A stretch of 39,614 nt of DNA from contig CACYQI010000020.1 in the NCBI GenBank assembly GCA_902776455.1, positions 37,588 to 77,201 of the forward strand, given 5' to 3'. This DNA is from an uncultured Bacteroidales bacterium. GTDB lineage: Bacteria > Bacteroidota > Bacteroidia > Bacteroidales > Bacteroidaceae. The translations under genes were made by a program, and so were the position numbers. The notes beneath the pieces are model-generated. The model was not told where the DNA came from and made no database searches. It saw only the letters and a list, made by a program, of their open reading frames with translations. This document shows positions 6,701-15,500 of this stretch, one piece after another (the stretch's first letter is position 1; each line of letters opens with the position of its first letter).

Positions 6701-9273
6701 CGGAGGTTACCGGGATAGCCGTAGCCGCCAACGTCGTAGCCAGAGGTGCTCTGACCGCCGACCCAGGTGCGCTGGCCCTTGATGGTGTACTGCGTGCAAC
6801 GGTTGTCCGTGTGGTTGCGTGTGCCGTAGATGTAGAAGCGGTAGCAATGCTCTGTGTTGAGCTTTGTCAGCTTGAAGGAGCGAGCGTCGCCATTGTCGAT
6901 GAAGACATAGTCCTCCGTGGCTGTCTGGATGGCGAGGTCGCCCAGGTCGTTGGCCGAGGGGCTGTTGTTGCCGCCAGCATTGATGCCGTTGGTGTAGGTC
7001 TTATCGACAATCGTAAACCTGGCACCCGTAGAAGTGCCTTCACTATTCCTAATGGAGATTGTTTTGTCGGCAGCAATGGCGTTGCTACTGCTTGAGCCGG
7101 AGTTGATGTTGTTCCACTGGTTGCCGTTGACGTCAGTGCCTGTGGTTGCATGACCACGACTGTTGTTGCCAGTCTCGCCGAAGTCGAAGTACATCTTCTG
7201 CGTGAGCGTCAGCTCCTGGTTAGGCCTTGTCTGTCCGGAGACTTCCTCTATCTTCATACAGTTGAGATAGACCATGCCGCCGCTGTACTTCTTGCTGAGG
7301 GTGAGGTCGATGTTGCCGCCAAGGTCGGGGAAGACGACGTCGCTGGTCAGGATGTTATTGTTGTTGCCGTTGTAATTGGAACCGATGGCGTTGCCCGACA
7401 TAGCCATTTCGCCCTTCCAGCAGTTCTCGCCGGTCAGTTCGAAGTAGCCTGCGCGGTCGTCGGTTGCCTGCCGCGAGCCGAAGAGATAGAAGCGGTAGCC
7501 CTTGCTCTGGTCCAGTCCGCCGAAGTGGATGACGCTGTAGTCCTGTGCTCCTTCCATGTGGATGTAGTCCTGCGTTGCCGTAGCGATGGCGAGGTCGCCA
7601 AGCAGGGAAGCAGAAGGCGACTCGAGTCCGCCGCCGCCGCTCATGCCGTTGGTGTGGAAGTAGTTGCCGATGGTCATGGTGCGAGCCGTGAGCTGTCCCT
7701 GCGAATTGGTAAGGTTGAAGCTCCTGGGGTACATGCGTTCGGTGGGCATGGCGTAGGCATTGGTCCAGTAGTGGCCGTTGGCATCGGCGCCGAGCGTCTG
7801 GTGGCCGCGGCTGTCGTTGTCTGTCTCGCCGAAGTCGATGTAGTAGGTCTGGTCGCCGCTCACAGCAGGCATTTCATCCTCCTGTCCGTTGGTGTCGAAC
7901 TCTTCGAGCTTGATGGTGCTGACGTGTCCGAAGGAGCTGGATGGATTGGTGTTCTGCCGGAAGGTGAAGAAGATGGTGCCGGAGGCATCGGGCGAGATGT
8001 AATCACTGACCGTGACGTTGCGGACGTTCTGGTTGATGCCGTCACCGCCGAGGCCAGGGCCGCTGGTATATTGCACCCATTCCCAGTCGGTCTTGCCCTT
8101 CAGGTGCAGGATGGTGGAGCGATAGTTGTTGTTATCCAAACGTGTTCCGAAGATGTGGAAGCGGTACTTCTTAGTGCGGTCGAGGCGTTGGAAAATGAGG
8201 ATGGCCTTGCCGTTGTTCTCGGTGTACATATAGTCCTGCGTAGCACTTGCCACAGCCATCTCGCCGAGGTTCTCAGCGTAGGCAGAGGGGTCGTTCAGTC
8301 CGCCGTTATTGTAGCCGTTGGCATTCCAGGCGACGAGGCTGTGGAGGGTAATGTCTGTGGCTTGGTTGTCGCTGGTGACGACGGCGCACGACGTGCCGAC
8401 AGCGATGCTGCTGGTGCCGTCGCTCTGCGGAGCCATGTTGTTCCAGTAGTTGCCGTTAGCGTCGGCTCCGCTGGTGATGTCGCCACGTGAGCCTGCCTTG
8501 CCGCGTTCGCCGAAGTCGAAAAGCATCTTGCGCGTCAGGGTGTAGCCCAGTTCGGGACGGGTCACGCCGCTGTACTCCACAATCTTCTGTGCGTTGAGGT
8601 GAACCATGCCGCTTTTTGTCTTCTTGATGATGGTCATCTCGATACAGCCGTTCTCGTCGGGGAAGATGAGTCCGGACTCCTGCACGTTGTTGTTGTTGCC
8701 GTTGTATCCGCCATTGCCAATGCCGGCACCGCCCATCTTATGGTCGCCCTGCCATTGGTTCAAGCCACGGAAATGGAACGTCGCCTCGCGGCCTGGTGTA
8801 CCCGTATCGACGCGGCTGCCGAAACTGAAGAACTTGTAGCCCTTGTTGAGGTCGAGGCCCATGAAGCGGATGATGGCGTAGTCCTGATTGGCTTCGAGGA
8901 AGATGTAGTCCTGTGTGGCACTCTCGATGGCGAGGTCGCCCAGCAGGGAAGCCGACGGGCTCTGCAAGCCGCCATTGGTGTAGCCGTTGGTCGAGAAGCG
9001 CGAAGAGAGCTGCAGACGACAGTCGGTAGCCGTGCCGGCCGACGTCACCATGTTGATGGTCTGCGGATAGGCTTTGTCGGGTGCTCCCGTCCCCTTGCCA
9101 TGGATGTTGTTCCAGTAGTGGCCGTTGGCATCGGCGTCTTCGGTCTTGAAGCCCTGGCCCGCCACGTTGTTCTGACCATAGTCGATGTAGAAGGAACGCT
9201 CTTGCGTCTGTGCTCCTACCGTCATCGCGCCTGCCAGCAGAGCAAGCGCGAGAAATGTCTTCTTACCTCTCAT
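3739..9273 (-). CDS. Giant secreted multidomain SGNH/GDSL hydrolase with four N-terminal beta modules
   Basis: About 1844 residues. I chose the ATG at 9271-9273 because it starts a clean signal peptide (MRGKKTFLALALLAGAMTVGA) and follows the promoter at 9313-9344; an ATG at 9283-9285 is the alternative. After the signal come four homologous modules of about 210-220 residues. Each opens with (I/F)DFG...ANGxYWNN and contains SPSA-LGDLAI and a YNGNNNN-like loop. An SGNH domain follows at about residues 1095-1290. Its Ser is in VFGSSVANG, its Gly block in GGNTTTN, its Asn block in LSLGNEG and its DxxH in DTYHQNTAGH. A LamG/concanavalin-like region (about 1300-1470) and a discoidin-like carbohydrate-binding region (about 1490-1660) come next. 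The tail is WYNVAGQQISRPVKG...GKKVLK. It probably removes acyl groups from a polysaccharide at the cell surface; the substrate is unknown. A heptamer array is embedded near the C-terminus. Confidence 0.85.
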   Translation of the reverse strand: MRGKKTFLALALLAGAMTVGAQTQERSFYIDYGQNNVAGQGFKTEDADANGHYWNNIHGKGTGAPDKAYPQTINMVTSAGTATDCRLQLSSRFSTNGYTNGGLQSPSASLLGDLAIESATQDYIFLEANQDYAIIRFMGLDLNKGYKFFSFGSRVDTGTPGREATFHFRGLNQWQGDHKMGGAGIGNGGYNGNNNNVQESGLIFPDENGCIEMTIIKKTKSGMVHLNAQKIVEYSGVTRPELGYTLTRKMLFDFGERGKAGSRGDITSGADANGNYWNNMAPQSDGTSSIAVGTSCAVVTSDNQATDITLHSLVAWNANGYNNGGLNDPSAYAENLGEMAVASATQDYMYTENNGKAILIFQRLDRTKKYRFHIFGTRLDNNNYRSTILHLKGKTDWEWVQYTSGPGLGGDGINQNVRNVTVSDYISPDASGTIFFTFRQNTNPSSSFGHVSTIKLEEFDTNGQEDEMPAVSGDQTYYIDFGETDNDSRGHQTLGADANGHYWTNAYAMPTERMYPRSFNLTNSQGQLTARTMTIGNYFHTNGMSGGGGLESPSASLLGDLAIATATQDYIHMEGAQDYSVIHFGGLDQSKGYRFYLFGSRQATDDRAGYFELTGENCWKGEMAMSGNAIGSNYNGNNNNILTSDVVFPDLGGNIDLTLSKKYSGGMVYLNCMKIEEVSGQTRPNQELTLTQKMYFDFGETGNNSRGHATTGTDVNGNQWNNINSGSSSSNAIAADKTISIRNSEGTSTGARFTIVDKTYTNGINAGGNNSPSANDLGDLAIQTATEDYVFIDNGDARSFKLTKLNTEHCYRFYIYGTRNHTDNRCTQYTIKGQRTWVGGQSTSGYDVGGYGYPGNLRNILMTDYIYPDRSGNILITYQRIAGMAHISAMRIEEYEGGTRPEEPLEFSTLALSGNTEDVTFKAAGDNSYEAFARLTAGTFTLSGTDTDNEVVTLYDNGDGTFNLTGDAAFSVASDCVARITVNTADKTVTVLPVTMNVRGNIGGGNPAIPYKGNGVFEGEVTLPETTSQQWVDKTMYFALNNNDSYAIKRLQGAATRYVLGEVEKGQSVENIYQNAGTYTITVDMKNMVYDISAPIDENRISVFGSSVANGQGATDYKGYRYLYGQQLIARHNEGRSDNAFYTTNVSIGGNTTTNLLNRYDDLIRDFGRYVIFGLSLGNEGIHGASNQQAVFNQWRDNMLTLINKVRADGKIPMVMNNYTRSDYNDDDYYYVKQLNLLIHQWDVPSTNVLGSIDKGNGQWADGYVSDTYHQNTAGHAEFMYAMVPSLFDAIKAGKAQPVRNQTKSMTIEAGKTIYFEPEETVHPFTVTVRIKGTEGQVVCLSQSSGTQQATVRVNANGTVTYTAPTGSTITSTTTINDDAWHNVSLTSYYAQRRTILYVDKTKAGEVGERLARIESVSLGDDTNSREVSELSFWRSGMTPEEITAVCDGKMLKSSLEIYAPLGGKDDMQNLAQSTNTLSYGKAEAKEYERAAVDVFFTPDEGSAGFSSGENYDKIVDGSTSTKWCLNGGEGNSVYAIFHASHPIYVTGYKISTANDNAQYTGRNPKSWTLYGSTTDSYPDKDDSSWEVIASVTNDTKLQDVNFTTYTYTLPKETSKAYQSFKWVVTERKGGGNGVIQVSEFRPTFKDALVEVDPVARPRVTITDQAAKDGKYFGTYVATTDIDFTGSEVTAYAGQLSPNYVHLEPLTLAPKGTALVVTAAAPDTYFLTKTADATLPVSNDLLGSDGTVEGNGSIYALAKINDVVGFFQVMAGTFVSKGKAYLVSSSDVKGFLFDDDATGINKAQLSTFNSQLSTPTGPWYNVAGQQISRPVKGVNISKGKKVLK
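3832..3866. repeat. Heptamer array inside the SGNH coding region
   Basis: Five 7-bp units (AGTTGAA, AGTTGAG, AGTTGAA, AGTTGAA, AGTTGGG) lie in frame between the last domain and the conserved C-terminal tail. They encode a heptad-periodic linker, QLSTFNSQLSTP. The same array class is found between genes at 2800-2834, 29649-29719 and 32321-32341. Confidence 0.9.
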
Positions 9274-9312
9274 AATAGTACACATTGAGTTTAAATTAAT
9301 GATATTTGGGGA

Positions 9313-9344
9313 CAAAGGTAGTGCAATTTTACCTAATTTGCAAG
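9313..9344 (-). promoter_or_regulatory. Bacteroidetes-type promoter for the SGNH hydrolase operon
   Basis: On the minus strand, CTTG (9341-9344) precedes TACCTTTG (9313-9320) by 20 bp. Transcription would begin near 9306, which rules out the longer reading frame start at 9393 and supports the ATG at 9285 or 9273. Confidence 0.65.
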
Positions 9345-9402
9345 CATTTCGGCAAAAAGTTAATGCCCCTGTCGAAAACTCGGCGAGGGGCATGGGTCAA
9401 CA

Positions 9403-9500
9403 CTCCGTGGAGCATCGGCCGATTCTCCGTGGAGTGTGAGCCGATTCTCCGTGGAGTGTAGGCCAATTCTCCGTGGAGTGTGAGACGACCCTCCACGGAG
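9403..9500. repeat. Five 22-bp tandem units with a CTCCGTGGAG core
   Basis: The near-palindrome CTCCGTGGAG starts at 9403, 9425, 9447 and 9469, and its inverted form CTCCACGGAG starts at 9491, all exactly 22 bp apart. The intervening 12 bp are similar (TGTGAGCCGATT-like). The array lies upstream of the SGNH promoter and downstream of the macroglobulin stop codon. Related GTGGAG/CTCCAC units sit in the composite repeat near 29213-29263 and 39166-39213. The function is unknown: a multi-site protein-binding region or a dispersed repeat. Confidence 0.85.
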
Positions 9501-9577
9501 TGTTGGACGAAGCGATATGCAGAGGGGAGCAGAAACGCTTCGGCCGGCGCGTCACGGCACGTTGTGTTCTGCAGTAG

Positions 9578-12500
9578 TTACTTCACTTTGAACTTCCCTC
9601 CTGCTGTCTGCGACTGATATTCCGGCGCATAGAGACAGGTGAGGCGGGCAGGCGGCAGGACGTAGTTGCCGTCGCGATTCAAGAGCCAGTCCTCTTCGAT
9701 GACGTAGGTGCCGCGTGGCAGCTTGTCCATGTAGTACTCCGTGCTGGCATCGTGTATCGCCTGATAGTAGCCAAGTCCGTTCTGGTAGCGGTATCCGGAA
9801 ATCTGTCGGACAGGTTCCGCAGCCGCAGGACGCGGGGCACGCAGGCAGACGTATTCGTAGTCGCGGTCGGCCGTGATGGTGTAGCGCACATGGATGCGGT
9901 CGCCCGTACTACATTGACCATCGGCCATCGACCATTGACCATTATCTTGCGGAAGCGTGATGGGCGACACGTCGCGGCGTATGGTCATGCCCTCGCGATT
10001 GGCCTCTGCCTCGGCAGCAGGCATCTGGTACTGCGCATAGACTGCACCCCAGGAGATGCCGGCACCTGCCGCATTTCCGCTTTGCGGGGTAGCTTTCTGC
10101 TCGATGCGGAGTTGCTTGGTCGAACCCGTTACCTTCATGGGGATTTCTATCCGCTCGCGAACATAAGCCGCCCCGTCGTCGCTCGACAGCGAATGCTTCT
10201 GGGTGCCGTAGGTGACAAGGCCGCTCCAGGTTCTCGACTTCTCACCCTTCAAGGGGGAGTTCGTGAAGGTCAAGGCATAGACAGCATCGGCCGACTGGAT
10301 GGGCTGCTCCCATTCCTGCGTACGCTTCTGCTGGATGAGCCATTCGGCCATCTGTCCCAGCAGCTCGGTCTCCTTCGGCTCTACGGTCTGCACAGCTTCC
10401 ATCAGGTTGACGTGCGTCTCTACCTTCCGGTCGATGCTCACGAAGCTGCCGCCCGGATAGGCCAGGTACATGCCGTCGGCATGGCGCAGCAGTTCGTGGA
10501 TGCGAGGCATCAGAGCCTGCGCCTTCTTCTCTTCGCCCGCACGCTTCAGCACAATGGCGGCAAGAGAACGATCCTCGCGGTCGAGGCCCTCAGCCTGCTT
10601 CTTCAGAATCGAGAGAAGCGTTTCGGCATCCTTCTTGTACTGCTTTTCCTCGCCCTTCGAAGCAGATTTGGCGATGACGCTCTTATACATTATATATATA
10701 TATAAGTAGCGGAGTTGGGAGAACGACAAGACGGGTTTTTTACTATTGCGTAGCGATTCCACTCCGTCGCTCTTCATCTTTCCGAGGAAACCCATAGCTT
10801 TGTCGAGCATCTGAATCTCGGGCACAGCCAGTCCGCCTGTCATTTCGCCAAGGCGCACCAGCAACATCGCCACTTCGGTGGTTATCCATTCGCTGCCATA
10901 CATGCCGGGGAACCAGCCAAACGAGCCGTCGGAGTGCTGGCGGGCAGATAGGGCCGAGAGCATGGCCATGCGCCGCTGCTCCTGCTCCATCTCGGAGAAG
11001 AGCGAGGCCAGACGTTCCCTGTTGGCCTTCTGCTGCTGAGCCTCAACCACCCAAGGCGTCTCGTTGATGAGGATGTCGGTCAGGGCCGAAGCTCCTTCCA
11101 AGCCGTCCCTCATAGGAGTCGCCTCATTTTCGCCATCTTCTCCGCTTGAAGCAGAGCCTGTGAGGGCCTTCACTATCTCCGGATACTTATGGGCGATGTG
11201 GTAGGCAATGCTTCCGCCGTAGAAGGCTGTCGCCAGCGAAAGAGCATCGTTGCGCACGGGCTTCGTCAGCGAAGGCAGAGCCTGAAGAGCGATGTAGATG
11301 GGTTGCGCCACATGCTCCACCGTTAGCGTCCGGCCCGTAGCCTTCGGGTTGCCGCCGGCAAAGAGCTTGGAGAGGTCCATCGTGAGCGTCGTGTCGCCGC
11401 GGAGCATGTAGGTCTTGGTCTCGGTGACGTTCTGCAAGTCGGAGAGAACAGGCAGGTAGCGCACCTCGCCGTCGCTGCTCCCTTTCGCTTTAGCTACCCA
11501 CTGGACGGCCAGGACAGGATGGTCGGGCGTCGTCGTAATTGACATCTTATAGACGGCCTCCTTGCCCGGTTCGACATCGAAATTCACTCTCATCTGCTTG
11601 ATACTCTTGTTGGTTTCGGGGTCGAAAACCTTGAGGACGGCCTCACCCTTCTGACGTGTCTCGGAGGCGTTGCGAATGCTGGCCGTCAAGGTCGCAAGGT
11701 CGCTGCTTCGCACGAAACGCGGCAGGGTCAACTCAGCCATCAGGTCTTTCTTCGCCACTATGGTCTCTTGCCATTCCGTCTTCATCATGTCCTGTGTGTG
11801 CGCCAAGCCGTGCAGGTGCCAAGAGGTAAGGCCTTCGGGCAAGGTGAACTCGATGGAGGTCTGACCCTTGCTGTTGGTGCGGAGCTGGGGATAGAAGAAG
11901 GCAAGCTCCGAGAGGTTGGAGCGCACGGGAACGTCCTCTGTTACATCGGCTTCTTCCTCACTTCCTTCCGCATCGGCATCTGCAGAGTTGGAATCTTCTT
12001 GATTCGCAGCTTTCTTCTTCACAGCACGCGTGGTAGCTTCAACTCGGTGGTCATAGACTCTTTCGCGTAGAAGCATAGGTTCCCTTACTATTTCCAGGCG
12101 GATTCCCGAGAAGTATTCTTCGTTCCAATGGGCAAAGCTGTAGCTCCCGCCTCCGTAGTAGTACAGGATCGGACTGAGCCGGTAGGAGCGGTCTGAATTG
12201 AAGTCGTGGAAACCTTTCATGCTAAGCGACACCTTGCGTCCGCAACCGCGGCTCACCCACAGGGACATGCTGTAGTGCGTCAGTGCATCGAGCGATGCAT
12301 CATACATGCCCACCATGACGTTTGCCGAAGCAGGTGTGCCGTCGGGACGTGTCAAAGTGAGCTGCCACTTCTCGTGCTGGCCGGGATGTAAGAGGTCGCG
12401 GAAGGTGTCCCAACGCATGCGAAGCCGGGTGTCGGGCAGCTCAAGCTTGAATTCCTTCGAGGCACTGGTGCTTTCGCCGTCATTCACGAGCATCAGCGAG

Positions 12501-15500
12501 ACACCAAAGCGATGGCGGAAACGCTCTTCGTAGGGAACTTCGAACATCATGGCCTCGTTGGAGAGATGCAGTATCGTGTCGCGCACCACGCAGTCCTCGC
12601 CTGTCATCACACAATAAATCCAGGCATCGCGCAACGACGTGCCTATCTGGAAGCGGGCAGGCCGCTCGGCAGACATGGTGTCGCAGGGAGTATAGAGCCA
12701 CAGGTTGTGCTTGCCCAGCAAACGCTTGTCGGAGAGGGAGAAGATGGTGAAGGAAGTACTGTAGGAGGCCGTGTCGCTCTCAGCCCATTCGCCCTCGACC
12801 TTCGACCACTTTCCGCCTGCTTTGACGTTAAGCTCATACTTGCCCGACGGCAGGGTGTGAAGGATATCGGGGATGGTGTCCTTGCCGGTAGGAAGGTAGA
12901 AGTTCTTGACTTCCTTGCCGTCTTGCGTCAGCATGCACAGGACGTTGCCCTGCACCTTCTTGTTATTGCTTGAATAGAGGTCGAAGCACCACGGCTTGAG
13001 CAAATCGCGACACTGCTGTTCGGGCACATCGCCCCTCAGGCGGAGCGGCGTGCTGCATAGCCACATGTAACAGCTGCCCTGCTGCGTCTCGCCCTCCAGA
13101 CTGAGCACATCTACGGAGAGACTAAGCATTTGTCCCCAACGCAACTGTTCGCTCGAGCGGGGTATGGGAATGCGGATGCTGAAACGGCCCTCGTCGTCGG
13201 TGTAGAGAGTGTCAATGCTGACCGAATTGTTCGAAGAGTAGCTTCTGTACCACCAGCTGGACTCCCAGCGATAAGTGCCTGTGACGCGGGCATTTGCCAC
13301 GGGCCACTGGCTGTAGGTCATGGCGCGGCCTGTCAGGGTGACGCTGTCGGCAGGCAACGGAACATCAGGCGCTTCTTCCATCTTAACTTGGAAGGTGGGA
13401 CGGCGATACTCCTCGACACGGAAGGTGACCGAAGTGTCGTCAACCCGTATGCTGTATTGTCCAGGCAAGCCGGTCTTAGGGAGCTGGAGGCTGTCCTGCA
13501 GGGTGCCAAAGTCGTCGGTCCGCAGTTCGTGGCTCGTCACCTTCTGTCCGTTGGCATCAAAGAGCGTGAGGACGAAGTCGGCTCCCGACTCTGCCGTGGG
13601 GGCCTGTTCGTGGCCTTTAGTGTAAGAAATACCGCCCACATAGACCGTCTGGCCCGGACGATAGATGCTTCGGTCGGTATAGATGTTGAGAAAGCGCGTT
13701 GGGCTGTTGTCGTATTTCTGTTGGTAACGCCAGCTCAGGCTCTCTATCTCGTGGGCATTGTCCTCGCCTCTCGACAGCCGGATGTAGAGGAACATTTTGT
13801 CCGTGAAGGGTATTTCGGCAATGCCTCGACCGTCGGTTGTCTTCTCATCGAACATGATGTATTTGTCTTCCACCGACTTGTAGAAGCTGACTTTGACGTC
13901 CTGTTGCGGTTCACCGCTCAGGGCATCTGTCACCATGACGCGCTCCGTGCCATCAGGCATCGTGGTGGACATGAAGGTGAGGGCCGACACGCGGAACAGC
14001 GTAACTATAGGCTCCGGTTCCTCCGCCAGCTTCTCTTTCGTGCTACCCTCCACGACGAAGGCATACTTTCCGCATCCCGGAGTGCGCCACTGCAGCGTAT
14101 CCTTCTCTGTGACAAGCGGGTCGGAGCCTTTCACGGCGAACGGCAACGTCTCTACGAGCGTGCCGGCGTTTTGCACTTGTTGCAGGTGGGAGCCGTCTTC
14201 CTTTAGGCGACTGAACGTGAAGTCTGCGGGCAAGCGATAGACTGAAACACTGCATGTCTGCATGTTCTTTGCTTCGAGGGGGATGTTGTACTTGCAGTTG
14301 GGATAGTACATCCTGAGGAAATTGACAGAGAGATTAGGCTGGCGCAACGTGGCGAGGCGGTTCAGGAGGTCGCCCGAATGCCGGCTGTTGGGATATCGCT
14401 CCAGCGCTTCTACCAAGAAGTCCTGCTGCTCGTGGGTGCTATAGCTTGCCTGGGAAGCCAGGCGCAGATAGACTTGTGCACAGGCAGGAAGGTCGGCATA
14501 TTCGTCGCGCAGGCGGAGGAGAGTCTCCTTCGAGTCGTAGGTGTCGGAAAGCGAATCGAGGCGCAACTGCAACGTCGCCTCGCGAAGACCGCTGCGACGA
14601 TAGATGTCGATGATGTCATCGTAGCCCGGCACGAGATGAATTCGCCGCATGTCGGACGGGATGTCCCTGACGGCCGTGCGCCAGATGACGCTGAGCAGGT
14701 CGTTCCCGAAAATGGCGTCGTCCCTGCCTTGCATGGCCAGTTTCTTCACGTCTGCCACCTTGCAGCGGTGGAGCGCATCGGCATCGCTCAAGGCCTGGGC
14801 ATAGAGGTCGGCTGCATGGGCAAGGTATTCATCGTGGCTCCATTCCTTGATGCTGTCGGGATGGCTCTCCGTGTTGCGGCGGAAGCCCTGCGAGCGCCAC
14901 GTGTTGTTGACGAGCAGATGCGCCAAAGCGGCACGGTAGATGGCCTGCGACGTCGGGTCTTTCTCGGCAAGCATCTCCTTCTTAAGCTGTTGCCAATCGT
15001 AGAAGAAGCTGTCGGGCGTAATGTCCTCGCGCTTTTTGTTTTCAAGCAGAAGCGGCATCAGCCGATTGGCAACGGCCTGACAAGTCTTGTGCGATGCCTT
15101 TTCGGTCTGCAGGACGCCTTGCCAGACGGCACGTTGCAGGTCGCCCTGCTCGTTGTCGTCGGCATACTCCCAATACATGGCGCCCCGCAAACCTTCCCTT
15201 CTGATATAGGCACACTTGGCGGCAATGGAGCGCGGACTGTCGAAGCCGAAGACCAGCTCGCCTTTCTCGTCGGCCAAATAGGATGCCTTTGCCTCGTTGT
15301 CCCAACGTTCTTTCGTGGTCTGCACGGCGCGGTCGGCATACTTCATGTACTTGCCGGTCTCGCCTCTGCCGTAGAAAGGCATGCCCAACACAATCTTCTC
15401 GTCGGGCACACCGGCTTTGCGATGAGCTTCGACGGCCTCGGAGGCGGTGCTCCAGCCAGCCCGCTGCGAGCGGTAGAGGGCTGCGTGGTGCTTGGGCGCA

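Noticed and set aside
9274-9393. N-terminal extension of the SGNH protein
   Set aside because: It would begin upstream of the promoter at 9313-9344 and hide the signal peptide.
9403-9500. CRISPR-like array
   Set aside because: The regular 22-bp spacing leaves only 12-bp near-identical spacers, and there are no cas genes.
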